Below are positions 21,733-33,533 of a stretch of 64,000 nt of DNA, in pieces (position 1 is the stretch's first letter; each line of letters begins with the position of its first letter). The position numbers and the translations under genes are program-made. Origin of the DNA: Ciona savignyi (Eukaryota; Chordata; Ascidiacea; Phlebobranchia; Cionidae); the NCBI GenBank assembly GCA_000149265.1, contig CH003403.1, positions 404,858-468,857 of the forward strand, in the 5' to 3' direction. Below the pieces are notes generated by a model that had not been told where the DNA came from, did not search any database, and saw nothing but the letters and a program-made list of their open reading frames with translations.

Positions 21733-24261
21733 ATGAATCATCTCATTTGTTTTGTAGCCGTCGTCTGCGGTTTCCATGTCATATCCGGTGAGTTGGTTAA
21801 ATTGTGAGAATTGTGTTTCCGGTTATTGTTGGACAACTCGTGCCCATAATCGTGTTGCTGGAGCTATTACACTGTATGGATTGTTGTTTTATTTATAATC
21901 TCGTGAATAGGAAGCCAGGTTAATCCACAAGAAACTATTAAAGAGTGTGGATGTTTGGTTTAATTTATATTCTTGTGAATGGAAAGCCGACTTTATCCAT
22001 GAGTATCGTAAGACACCTCATGCTTACAGTCAAGTTGCTTGATCTATTATAATGTGTGTATTGTTGTTTTATTTATATCCTCGTGGATAGAAAGCCAGGT
22101 TTTATCCACGGGTATCGTAAGAAACCTCAACCCAACAGCCGATTTGCTGGAGCTATTACAGTGTGTCGATGGTTGGTTCATTTATATCCTCGTGTGTGGG
22201 AAGCCGACTTTATGCTTTTGTATCGCAAGACATCTCATGCTAAATAGTCAAGTAGTTGGAGCTATTGCAGTTTGTCTACGACCCGATATGGCTTTAACTT
22301 GCATGGACTGATAATACAGGTGAGCTAAGATTCGAAGAAAATCCAACAAAACCTACAACATTTACTATTTACCAGGACAACCGGTATTTCGAAAAGGCTC
22401 CCTACATCTCCACTCATACTCGACCAATCCCTCTATGAAAATAAACATCCGGCATCGAGTATGTTTATCCTCCCCTCCTGCATATGTGCTAGCACTGGCG
22501 AGTCCCGCGGACCTATCCCTCCCCCATCAATTTGACACCAACGTCCTCCATATCCTACAAGCGAGCTTTATAATTGATCTGATGCGAATGGATCAAAGCA
22601 CAGGATGGAATACGACGATTAAAGTCGATTGGTCGCTTGCTACTGGTATAGTATATGTGTTATCACTGTCAATGAGAAAACGCGGGTTATCACACGACGA
22701 TCTAAGCATCAACTTGGAGATTGAAGTATTATTCCGATGATTGAATTATAACGTCGGGTTACTGGAGCAAGCGCAGTATGTTGTGTATGATTATTACGTT
22801 TCTTTAGTTGTGTCCAAGCACACAATTAAATAACCAGTGTCTGATTGTAATCCCACAACCTTTCAACCAAGAACCAACAGCCATAACAAAGCATTTAACA
22901 ACAGCCCCATCTTACAGGTAGAGGAATAACTTACAACGATCTGTATATTTGGATGCCTGAACCAAGCAAGCAGATTCACAAGTCCCGAAGCCAATCCGCA
23001 GAGTTTTGCAAAGAAATCGGTGATGGTTCGTTAGTCGAGATTGTTGATTTACAACTATATGACGAAGTTCGCAATTATGTCAGCACGGTCTTGGTCAATG
23101 GCGGGATTAGAAACTTCGCCTATGTATGGTTCGGAATGGATTACAACATAACGGTTTGTAGAGAGGCTGTTTCTATTAAATCCAATGACTTCGGTCTTAT
23201 CTATATATACGTTAATGTTAAAACAAATCCATTGGTCGGTACTAGTTCGATCGCATAGCTTAGTAGGCGTCGCCTTTTAGCCAAAGGGTTGTAGATTTAA
23301 AACTGCATGCTAGCTAGTAGATTGTGTTCTTGAGTATCGCACTTGGCGCACATCGAATGAACCCAATAAATTTATGGGTTTAATTAAAACTGAAGCAGAC
23401 ATATCATTCATAACACACAACGATACCTTTAATAACCCTGCGATTGGCGCCAGGTAACTTTACAATTGCCCGTACGACAACCACCCCTGCGTTTTTACAT
23501 CCACGGGGATAAACATGAATATCCTTTTAGAAAATTCAAGACTTCAGTCTTATCTATCTATACGTAGAACAAATTGTGTGCAGCCGATGGGATATATTTC
23601 ATGATGTATAAAAATAATTAAATATCGGTTAATTGTTTTATTGGACAATTACCGTCCAATTTCTGTGACATATTAGCCACGCATAATATGTAAAGATGCT
23701 TTCCGGTTTGCTCAGTTGTGTGCATCTCGGACCTTTATACGGAGGGTTGGGGGATCAAAACCAGCTAAATCTGGTTGGTTGCAGGGAAATGGGCGTTGTT
23801 TTAACTCAGTGAAATAATGGGTTGAAATAGCAACTGTACCCAGATTTAGTCACACCCACTGTGAGGTTACAATGTGTTGTGTGTGATTTATAAGTTTTTA
23901 TAGGTTTTGTAAAACCTAATAATTTAGTGGATTTAGGCAATTTCTACTAAGTGCCTTGACCAAGGATCATAGCTACCATATACCCCTGCTCTCGCCCGCA
24001 AGGGAAATACTATTTACCTTACATAATGTTATATAACCATTTAAACCTTAGAGTGGCGCTATAACCCTCAGCTCGGGCGAACCATCAGTCAACGCCACCA
24101 AACACTCAATATGGGCCCCTGGATATCCGACGACAAAGATTGAATCGACTGGGATATTGGGAAAATTCCGTACCGACCTGAGCAGCGTTCATACTGGATT
24201 GTTCAACAGGAATCCAGTGGGGGCAGGTGTTGCTGATTTGTGCGCCATGAAATTAACCTAA
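21733..24261 (+). CDS. Secreted C-type lectin-like protein, 4 exons (paralogue A)
   Basis: Exons 21733-21787, 22325-22645, 22918-23153 and 24052-24261 splice in phase to 273 residues. Exon 1 is a signal peptide (MNHLICFVAVVCGFHVIS). Exon 2 encodes about 107 residues of unrecognised sequence ending IKVDWSLATG, matching exon 2 of paralogue B at 49-50 kb. Exons 3-4 form one CTLD: YIWMPEPSK, AEFCKEIGDGSLVEIVD, YVWFGMDYN, then IWAPGYP and DLCAMKLT at the end. Only the outer disulphide pair is visible; the inner Cys pair and the EPN/QPD or WND calcium motifs are absent, so sugar binding is doubtful. Caution: the exon 2 acceptor that keeps frame is GTGAG at 22324; the stronger CAG five bases upstream would shift the frame into a stop at 22436. 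Confidence 0.75.
21860..22275. repeat. About 108-bp tandem repeat, about 4 copies, in CTLD-A intron 1
   Basis: Units share TTATATCCTCGTG, GGAAGCC, CTTTATCC, GTATCG(T/C)AAGA and end GGAGCTATTACAGTGTG. The last block equals the GAGCTATTGCAGTGTG core of reversed SINE family A, so the unit looks SINE-derived. Confidence 0.75.
23247..23527 (+). mobile_element. SINE family A in CTLD-A intron 3
   Basis: From GCATAGCTTAGTAGGCGTCG to GATAAACATGAATATCC. Moderately diverged. A reversed fragment of the same family is at about 23850-23975. Confidence 0.75.
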
Positions 24262-24377
24262 ATATTTGTGCGTAATGAACTTGGACTGCGACTGGTTGCA
24301 CTAAATGTTTGAATTTTTATTTGATTCCCATATCGTGGTTTTGTATATCACTACCTATACGTATGTATATCATGCAT

Positions 24378-24472
24378 ATAAACATTTTGTAAATCAATAA
24401 ATCATTTTGTAAATCAAGAATACATTTTGTAATTTGATAATACATTATGTAAATCAAGAATATATTTGTGGT
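24378..24472. repeat. About 22-bp repeat, 4 copies, 3' of CTLD-A
   Basis: ACATTTTGTAAATCAAGAAT variants repeat four times about 120 bp beyond the stop codon, possibly in the 3' UTR. Confidence 0.6.
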
Positions 24473-24857
24473 CAATCGATGCTTTCGGGAACTAATAATG
24501 TGTTGTGTATAATGATCACGTATATTGTTTGTAGAACACGTATGTGAACGTATTGTAAGTTACAAGTAATTTGCGTCGTATTAACGATGAGTACACCGCC
24601 CTATGTATTTAAAACGCCAGTCATTATCGCAATTAAAATAGACGTCTAAAAGTCTTCCCTTGGGGTTACATATTTGCTATATATTGTTGTGTATGTACCG
24701 TACAATAGATGCCACTAACCGGGTTACTATGCGCTGCATTCTCAATAGAAGAATGCAGCTTACAGAATAAAATATTACTGTGCGTCTATAGTCTATTGTC
24801 TGAATTATATGCTGCGAGTTACAAGAGTTAGACATCAGACAAGAACCGACTTTACAC

Positions 24858-25028
24858 ACCCAGTGAATTGATGAGTTCTTCATAATTGAAGAAACGTGCG
24901 AATAAAACTCAACACACTGCAATAGCTCAGGTAACCCGACGGTGGGCGCAAAGTGATCTGACGATTGCTCGTGTGTTAACCCCCTTGGTTTTTCTAAATT
25001 CACAGGAATAAACATGAATATCCCATCC
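24858..25028 (+). mobile_element. SINE family A, 5'-truncated
   Basis: Begins in the middle of the element (GAATTGATGAGTTCTTC) and ends GAATAAACATGAATATCCC. Confidence 0.75.
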
Positions 25029-25384
25029 TTGATTCCGGCGTTGCCACAAAGAAACGCTTACGATTTTCCAGGCTTGTTTCCAAATAAAAATACTAAGGTC
25101 TATGACACTAACGGCTGTTTTTATTTGGAATCCGTAGATTTTTTATGATTTTTGCCTTCCACTATCACACTAAATATTTGCATCTTTATGTAAAGCCAGC
25201 AGATCAGGTCTGGTTCGTCACTGATTACACAACTTCAAACTTGTTTTATTTTGCTTAGACAAATAAAATATAGATTTGTTAAACTCGATTAGTGATTTTA
25301 GATTAATACGATAGAGGCAATATTGAAGAAATAATAGTATATGTTTCTAAACACCCCAAAGCTTTAAACAAAATTGAAATAAAA

Positions 25385-25800
25385 CTAGAGAGTGTCAACC
25401 ACGTGTTTAATCACCACTATTTGTAAAACACACTTTGTATGCTATGTATTCATGAGAGCAGGTCCCTTACTACGGCTTGTATTTTATACGCTGAGTATAA
25501 GTTTGTTTCTGCAAGCGTAACGCATGGGTCTCTGAGGAAAAAATCGATCTTGTTATTAATGTTATCGACAATATGTGCACGTCAGGTCTATGAAATTTAA
25601 CATTCCTGAAAGTTTTCACCGGACTGCCATAGTTTTGTTTCTGCAAGCATAAACGCACGGCCTCTATAGTTATCAAACCAAACTTCTTTTTCATGTGTAG
25701 TTAAAAAAGAATAATGTGTTAGATTTACGAACATTTTACCAACAAATGTTTTAGACTCTTGTCAAGCGCTGTAGTAAAAATTAAGCTAAATTCCCAAAAC
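25385..25800 (+). repeat. Dispersed repeat R, copy 1
   Basis: Landmarks: TAGAGAGTGTCAACCACGTG, CACCACTATTT, TTTGTTTCTGCAAGC, (A)ACGCATGGGTC, and ACGAACATTTTACCAACAAA. Other copies: 41340-41830 (minus), 46545-46860, 57940-58340 and an interrupted one around the LTR element at 60.0-61.9 kb; a weak one at 27840-27990. No coding capacity. Confidence 0.75.
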
Positions 25801-25847
25801 AGCCCCGATTAAGTTTTCATTATTTTGATGATTTCCCCTTAACTTAA

Positions 25848-26275
25848 TACCGTATTTACTCGATATACGGTATTTAGTGTTAGCCGCCGTTGAATGTAAG
25901 CCGCCCTTGCTTGTAAGCCGCATGTGATAGTGTTACAAATTTAATGTAAGCCTTCCTTAAATGTAAGCCGCATTTACTGTTAAAATGCACACCACAATTC
26001 TCAACTTCCTTGTTTAGACAGTGGGAGACATAGTATCAGACAAATATCGTATCGGCATAGCAACAAATCGCTAAGCAAAAAATGTACACCGCCCTTGAAT
26101 GTAAGCCGCCCTTGAATTTAAGCCGCAAACATGATGGAAAGAAAAACTTTGGAAAGCTGCGGCTTACAAAAATGTACACCGCCCTTGAATGTAAGCCGCC
26201 CTTGAATTTAAGCCGCAAACATGATGAAAAGAAAAACTTTTGAAAGCTGCGGCTTACAATCGAGTAAATACGGTA
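25848..26275. mobile_element. TIR element with internal duplications
   Basis: 17-bp perfect inverted ends: TACCGTATTTACTCGAT at 25848-25864, complement at 26259-26275. The interior has repeated TGTAAGCCGCCCTTGAAT units, and an approximately 90-bp block occurs twice in tandem (26078-26167 and 26168-26257). No transposase. Confidence 0.8.
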
Positions 26276-27217
26276 CACAAATTTTCTGTTTTTATGTATC
26301 TGGGTCATGCTATCTAACGATTCATACAGTTTTAATCCGCTTTGACGACTCCATGTTTGAAATGTCGGGGGATATGGCATGCCTGTTACAAATCTTTTTG
26401 CTCAAATGTACAGCTGCGGATAGGAAACTAACATTTCACACGAATGTAGGCTATTTCAGTGGCTACCATTAAAGTAGCTGTCCTTTTAGTTTAAATCTAC
26501 ACTTGCTCATTGCACGACTTTTAGTCAGGAAGCTCAATAACAAGCCTCAGTCTACCACCGACTATCAAGGATCAAAATGCAAAGAAATATGGCAAGTCCC
26601 ATACGCGTCGCAGTTCATATATGGCGATTTCTAAACCTGAACAAACAGATTTGCTCACGTATTTACCTCTGACTGTCGCCGCTGTTCGGCACTTTGTTAG
26701 CTTTACTTTCTTGCTTCTTCATTACATTAAACAGTAGTAACTAAATCTAAACTAAGGCAAAATCGAACAAAACAACGTTAGCCTTACAAAATATTCTTGA
26801 TTTTTGTATTTTCTTACAGAGTGCTTTTTTGTGTGATTCGTCTTGATTATATGTTTGATAATATCAGTCGTTAATAAGCGTATAATTACTTTTTATTTAT
26901 ATTTGTGCAAATACTGATTTATTAATTGTAGGTTAACTAACTTTTATTACAGTCGCCTTCCCTTTTTAACAAAATACTTGGTTTTGTTTTATTTTAACTC
27001 TGTATACATGGCGAGCGATACGAGTAAATAGAATATTTAGTCTTATTTTTAGTGAATAGGATAAGGCCATTAGATTTGTTAATGCGATATATGGTGTATA
27101 ATGGAAACAATTTCTCCAAAAATTAAATAGATTTCATGAGTTTAACAATAATATTTAAGTAATACCAATACATGATAATACATATATATAGACATTACTA
27201 GTCAAATTTCTATGTAG

Positions 27218-27382
27218 ATGTCCGTCTATATAAGTCTGGTTATTTCAGCAGTCGGTTCTAAGATATCCAAGTCTTCTTATAGAAAGCTCGATGCCATAGC
27301 AACCAACATAGAAACCAACATAAAAGTATTTCCTCCCCCAATTCGGACAGAACCATTTCCAGAGTTACAACAATCTAAAAGT
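27218..27382 (+). CDS. Possible exon of an unknown gene
   Basis: An open frame preceded by TTTCTATGTAG and ending at a good donor (AAAAGT|GTAAGTC). It encodes a Pro-containing peptide including KVFPPPIRTEPFPELQQ. No partner exon was identified, so this is a candidate exon only. The surrounding 26280-27690 region otherwise shows nothing I can name. Confidence 0.25.
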
Positions 27383-27689
27383 GTAAGTCAATGCGAAAAT
27401 ATTAAAAATATAGATAATGGTCCATATGTTATTCGACTTGTTCCCACTTTTTTACTGGACTAAGATTCGACTAACACATTTTCCATATAGAATTATGTAT
27501 AATACCGATCGCGCTAACCATTTAACCACACTACTGAGTTTTCTATAAATTACATATTTTGTGTTCAGAACAAAATCATTGCTAGTGGTTAGCCATACTG
27601 TCGATCAAACTACGGATTTTTGCTCGTTAAATTGTGTTTTTAACACGGGGCATTTAACATATAGACTTATATCTAAGTAAAATTCTCAC

Positions 27690-28568
27690 CTGTTTTACAG
27701 TTTGATGCGCAGGTTTTTGTCGTTCTAACCGTCACACAACCAGTATTGTAAGCAGACTTTCTGCATTTCCTAACAGTGTTAACAGATGAGATTCCAAGCG
27801 CTAAAATAGAAAATCATTACAGTGGTTTAACATATGTACATACCAAGATAGTGTCAAACACGTTTTAACCATCACTATTTTTAAAACTATTTTAAAGTGA
27901 CCGCTATATGTGTCTACACGTAGAATCGATTGGGTTCCCCAGTTACCTAATCACTGTTGGTATTGCTTATAGAAAGTGTCTAACGTGTGTTTTTGTAAAT
28001 TTAAAACAATGATAAATGGGGTATAAATATCCCGATGGTATGATATCGCCAAAAACGCCCAAAGAAGCTGAAAACGGCAAACTTTTTTTACACTTTTCCC
28101 GATAGCGGAGATTGCCCGAGTTTTTGTAAAATTAAAAAATCGAGACAAACTATGGGAATGCCAGTTAGAATTTCCAATAGCTTTAACGTGATTGTATTAC
28201 CACCCGCCAATGACCTGTCAACCGGACACGTCTGTCATCAGCGGGACGTAAAAAAGAAAAAAAAACGGAATAAAATCAAAACGTAAGACGTTACCGGTTA
28301 GATAGGTGGTTACCGTCGAGCAGTAATTTTCACCATTAAGACAAGGTACAACATTGGATTCTGTCAGAGCGCCGGTCTTACAAGTAGTAGTTGATATCAC
28401 ATTGTTGGTAGCACAGAAATAGCAACGAAGCGTCAAACCTGAGAACAGTTGTATTACAGAACGGTGAACGCGACCGATAAATATAACAAAAAATCCAAAC
28501 TTTCCTTTTTTACCTTTTGGGATAAGTAAAGCAATGAAGGCTATATAGAAGAAGATTACTTAAGACAT
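27690..28568 (-). CDS. Ly6/uPAR three-finger-like protein, partial, start disrupted
   Basis: Exons (minus): 28568-28514, 28438-28295 and 27800-27690, joined at phase-1 introns with good GT-AG sites. Exon 2 starts LTLRCYFCATNN, the LxCxxC opening of Ly6/three-finger domains, and continues with Cys in TTTCKTG, VVPCLNG and NYCSTV. Exon 3 adds RKCRK, NTGCVT and TTCASNC. Such proteins are secreted or GPI-anchored. Exon 1 encodes a hydrophobic leader (VIFFYIAFIALLIPKG), but its only ATG is followed by TCT and then TAA (28562-28560). A last exon with the usual CC..C end was not found. Either a decaying gene, a base error, or a start supplied by an upstream exon. Confidence 0.5.
28152..28286 (+). other. 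Short ORF (44 codons) conserved at 48157
   Basis: Begins MGMPVRISNSFNVIVL and ends in a Lys-rich tail. It matches the 40-codon ORF at 48157-48279 (MGMSVRIPKSFNLIGL). Both share KSRQTMGM upstream of and across the start, and HVCHQR further on; many differences fall at third codon positions. It sits inside the intron between exons 2 and 3 of the Ly6-like gene, on the opposite strand. Could be a short gene or a fragment of a dispersed element. Confidence 0.4.
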
Positions 28569-30427
28569 TTTTATTGGACAGCTTTAAAATCTTTGGCTCT
28601 TGTGATCTAAAAGAACAAATAAAAATCCAATTAAGAAAAAAACACACAATAAAATTACTGTTTTATGGTAATTATTTTCTTAAGTTGTCCTGTTATTATA
28701 TGCGCTATCTGCTTAAAATCTCTCGGAGACCTAGTTCCTGTAAATCTTTTGCAACCGAGAGGTGTTACCGAAAAAAATTCCCAATTCAATTGTTTCTTAA
28801 GGATTTTCCTAGTTTTTATATTTTCGGAAAGCATTTAAAAAGATATTTCGAAATGATGTATAAAAACATAACCTTTACATTTAACATTTTTGAAATATTA
28901 CTCCAAACATTTTTCTTTAAATTTTCTCATCTAGTTTAACCGCACACTTTTAAACTCATAGCTGCCTTTAAAAGGTGCTGACAAAATGATAATATTATCA
29001 AATAGAGTGCCTTACTAAACTGCCAAATGTGTATATTCAGAATTCATCGTCGAATCGTCACTTCCTTGTAGTTATCAATATTGTGTTTGACATATCCGTT
29101 GTATCGCATTGCAATAATTTGTGGCTACAATTAAAGCGGTTGCATCAAACATTGAAACAATAATGTAACTACATCTGGCGACCGTCAATCTACTAATTTA
29201 CTATGCAGATAACGAGAGAACATCAACTGTATTTCAATCTACGTGCAAACAATATTCATTGTTTGTGTTTAGAATAATGTTTAGTATGTTTACTTCAATA
29301 CTAATCGCTATAAAAGAGTTTTTCAAAATCAAGAAATACACAGCTATGCAAGCAGCTCGCTTTGCCACCAGACGCAAGGCATGTTGCTTCGATGCCGTGG
29401 ACTCAAGAGCGGGTACGAACATACCCGCCTAGCCGATTCCCCGTAATTTAACTATCTGGCCGGTTTTGCTGATGGTCTTATTTACTTGCAATATTGCGCA
29501 ATATATAAAGTCAAACTTTAAATAAACTAATTGTTGAAGCTAAATCTCAACAGTCGGCGCGATGTTTGGGCCGTGACCAATAAGTGACTATTCTCATTTA
29601 ATGCTCGATTTAAAGTGTTTTCAGTTCAAACGTTCCAGCAATACTTCCAACAACAATAACAGGAATCAGGAGTCAGGAGATTAAATTTAGTTATTGATAG
29701 TCAATATAATAAATAAACAAAGAAAAACATATTAATCTTATATAAAGGTTACAACTAACTTATGACATCGCAGAAAACTGGCGCAAAACTGAAACACGAG
29801 TTTAGAAAATGAAACAAAGAACGGAAAGTTCGCCGATAGGTGGCGCAACAAATATTATAAACAACCCGGGTCATACAGTACTGAAAAAGGGAATTGTTGA
29901 CGTAAACACTAATCGTTGACTGTCTTACGTAGTTGAATGGTTAAATTTAATAAAAGTTAACGAAAAGGAAGCCGCTGCAGTTTTAGCTAGTTTTCAATTT
30001 TGTATGTGGCAAACTTTTCGGTTTTAACAACAAAAGGTCATTTTAATTTGTACTTATTTAAGTTACGTTAAAAAAGTAATTTGTGCTTCATAGTTAGTTG
30101 ATACATTTCCAATCATATTGTTATAGTAATAAAGTAAAACATACAAATTGCGACTTCGCATGTTTAGGAATGGAACTGTAACTTACAGTAAGATTAACAT
30201 GTGAGCATGTTTACTAAGTTCAAAGTTACAAAACAAGTAGTCTATATGGTAGGTTTTCCTACCTGTCTGGTGCCTACTATTCTCCGTGTGTTTGGGCTCA
30301 ATTCCCAAGCACCAAAGACTTTGCCCTTCGTCCCATTAGTCTACTAACTAAACTAGTTCAACAATAAATGCCTTAACATTGTTGGGTGTTTTTTCATTAA
30401 ATTCTTCCGCGGTTTTTAAACTGCCTA

Positions 30428-30722
30428 TGTCCGGCCGGTTAGTCTTGCGGTTAAGTGCGTCGCCTTTAAATACAAATGTTGTATGTGCGAAACTGGTCGC
30501 TAGATAGTCGCTTGTGTCTTTGGGCAAGGCACTTTACGGACATTGCCTGAACCCAGCGGATTAATGGGTTCTACCAAATTGAAGGAACGTGTCTATCATA
30601 CACATCAAACTGCAATAGCTCCGGTAACCCGGCGGTAGGCGCGAGGTGATCTGACGATTGCTCGTGTGTTAACCCCCCCTGATTTTTTCATTTATGGGGA
30701 AAATGAATATCCTATCCTACCT
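30428..30722 (+). mobile_element. SINE family A, full length
   Basis: GGCCGGTTAGTCTTGCGGTT head to AATATCCTATCCTAC tail. Near-consensus copy. Confidence 0.88.
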
Positions 30723-33299
30723 CAACAAATGCCTTTAAGTGCTTCGGATCTTAAACTTTTAAGGTTGCAGCTGTATAAAGACAAGGCTAGTCGTGGCAGA
30801 GCTTAAAAATTGTAGCCATTTAAACACATATACAATTTTGTCAAGCAGTGACCTAAAATGCCCCTTGAATATCGCGATTTCCGATTACTTGTCAGTGGGT
30901 ATGAGGTAATCTATCTGTAGTAGCGCTCTACTTTTAAACGAGGCTTAACCAGGGTACGACAAGGGGTTAACAGATGTCAGGTATTTTATTGGGTTATCGC
31001 GCAGCGTGCAGCCAGTTAAAGCACTGTACACGGGGGCAGCTTAAGTAGGTAGGGTAAAACTGAGAGAGCGGCCAGGCCAAGCGAGGCCTCCAATCAAGCG
31101 ATGGAATTATACGCGGTTTAACAATTATAACAGGAAAGACATGTTAGTATACAAGGCTTGGAGTGCGTTAAACAGAACTCGCAGTAAACGATTTATCGAC
31201 TGAGCTGCTAAAACAGGAAACTAATCGCTTCTCATGCACAAAATATGAACACATGGCATGGAACTACTAGTTAAAATACACAGCGATAGAATTATTAATA
31301 CGTGTCAGATTACCACATATCTCACGATTTCCTGTACGACAATGCTATTTTCTGTATTCACGGAAAAAACACGAATGTCAACTTAAGGCGACGAATACCT
31401 GTCGAGCATTGGCTTATCTTTCAAACAAGCGTGTGAACTTAGGAGATCTCATATGCAAACATTTAAACACAAAATCCTCTTAAAGTCGTTTTGGCATCTT
31501 CAGCTGCGATGTTTCTTTTTCCGATGTTTTGGGACTGCACATGACAATTTGCTAAATGTTAAAAAAGTGGAAGAAGTAATAAATAAAACTGAAAATGAAT
31601 TGTTAAATTAAATTATTCCAGTATATCTTGAATCAATTATAATAAAACAGATTTTTTTTATAAACTATTGCTACTTGTTTCGATCAGTTGGTCACTTAAA
31701 GTCGACAAAAGTCTAACAGAGAGGGGCATACAATCAAAGTGTCATCACTGAACTATTATTATCGCAGCTGTCGAATAATCTTGTCTATTTCAATTTTTCT
31801 CTGGACAAAGGCTCCTAACGGAGAGCTAGAGGAATGGCTCCTAACAGAGAGAGTCCTAACGCATTAAGTAACATCTTATATGTGTCGATACTGAGAGTTT
31901 TATCTGGAATCTAAATCGTTGAAATATCTAACGATTTAACTCGTAACTGGTACTAAGTTAATCACCTCAACTGCTCAATACAATTGATGTTATAAAACTA
32001 CTGAGGCTTTGGTCGACGAACCACAAAAGACAGTAGTCAAGTCAAGGATACGTTTACGCAGAATACCTTAATTACTTAACGCACCTCTGAGAGTCGAGAC
32101 ACAGCGCGTATAAGGGAATCGCAGATCGCATCAGGGCAGCGACCTGCAACGGTTCCCTACATATTAAATACGTATATTTTGTCGTTTTTCAATAAAAATT
32201 AATTTTTTGAACTTTTATCAAGCATGAAATTGGTCATTTTTGGAGTTGAAAATTTAAGAAATGTTAGCTTTATCTTTGTTTTTACTGTACCAAAATGATA
32301 CCACATTCATAGCACATAAATATTTGATTTAGACTGGTAACTGGAAACACATTAGTTTCTTCTAGCAAAAAAACATACGATATACACTTTGCGGAAAAGA
32401 TATACAAAGTGTAAGACAAAGAGGGAATCCAATTGGTTCTGCATGCGAAAATAAATACCGTCAAATAGTCAAAATTGGTTTTACAAATAATGACTACAAT
32501 GTAAAGCACGGTCGTAATAAACCAATTGATTAAAATAGTTTATTCTTGAAATGCCTTAAAAATAGTTTATTCATAGTTTTTTACAACACCCCATTTACGA
32601 GAAAATATGAATCCTTTCTAACAAGGAATTTTCCGAAAATTAAATAGATCTCACTTGTAATTCAAACCAAAATAGTGAAGAAATTAAATTATGTCCGGGG
32701 CAAACTTGAAATTTAAATCAAAAAATAAAAGAATTTCTAAAAGTTTGAAGTTGTTGAACAAAAGATAAATAGCACTAATTGATTTAGTATAAACCGATCC
32801 AAGTGGAATTTGAAATACTTTATAATTACACAGAGTATCTAACAAAAGGACATACATATGTAGCAACAGTATATAACGTATATATATTCAAAGGTAGGCA
32901 TACAATACATTGTAATGAAGGATATTAAGGTAAAAAAATAGAAGTTTGTGCGTGGAAGCATAACTCTATATCCCCGTGTTCATTTACAATTGTCAGAGAC
33001 ACATTGAAGATTGGACTTTTTGGAATATTTTCCACCGTTCTTATGTCAGATATTTGCCAAAAGTCTGTAATAAGGTTGTATTAATTAAAGAATTAGTAGG
33101 TTGCAGTGTACCGAAACCGGCGACTGACGTTTGTCCTTTGGTAACTCTAGTAAAGAATGTCGTCTTGGTTTATTAATGAGTTGAATTAGAACTGTAACAA
33201 AAAACCGGTTCGATAAAAATCTTTGGCTTAGAGTCTAAGACGATTATGATATTGACAACATATTGTTCAAATCACTAAACTCACGGAACTAAAACATTA

Positions 33300-33304
33300 C
33301 AGTT
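33300..33304. repeat. Target-site duplication, LTR element 1
   Basis: CAGTT here and at 37494-37498, directly flanking the two LTRs. Confidence 0.9.
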
Positions 33305-33532
33305 TGAAATGGTATTTTATTGTGGGCATCACTTAATCAGTCTGGCGCGCGTGTTTTTCGTTGATTGTTTTATTATAGCGTGTTTAAATTTAGCTGAGTA
33401 CTTTACATTTGCCTTTACTTGTATTTTCTACGACCTTACGTTTATTTTTGTTAGTTGCTAACTTACTTATGTTACAGCGCCAAGTTAAGTTATAAGTTTG
33501 TTTAAACTTTGAATAAAGTAAAATTCAGTGCA
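33305..33532 (+). repeat. 5' LTR, element 1
   Basis: 228 bp, TG...CA. Contains AATAAA at 33512 and the candidate self-priming segment TATAAGTTTGTTTAA at 33491-33505. If transcription starts near 33491, R would be about 33491-33530 and U5 almost absent. Confidence 0.95.
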
Positions 33533-33533
33533 A

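Larger units (their letters stand above)
28570..33304. other. Long gene-poor stretch
   Basis: Apart from the SINE at 30428 and a small GC-rich patch with two hairpins at 29365-29430, I see no supported exon, RNA gene or repeat. Open frames here (for example 28574-28939) are AT-rich, Phe/Lys/Ile-heavy and lack splice or start context. Confidence 0.4.

Noticed and set aside
26036..26380. 114-codon minus-strand frame with a repeated FFSSCLRLKFKGGLHSRAVYIF-like block (first 20 residues quoted elsewhere as repeat)
   Set aside because: Translation of the duplicated 90-bp unit of the TIR element.
28574..28939. 121-codon plus-strand frame
   Set aside because: Phe/Lys/Ile-heavy AT-rich translation with no ATG context, splice signal or recognisable motif; expected by chance.
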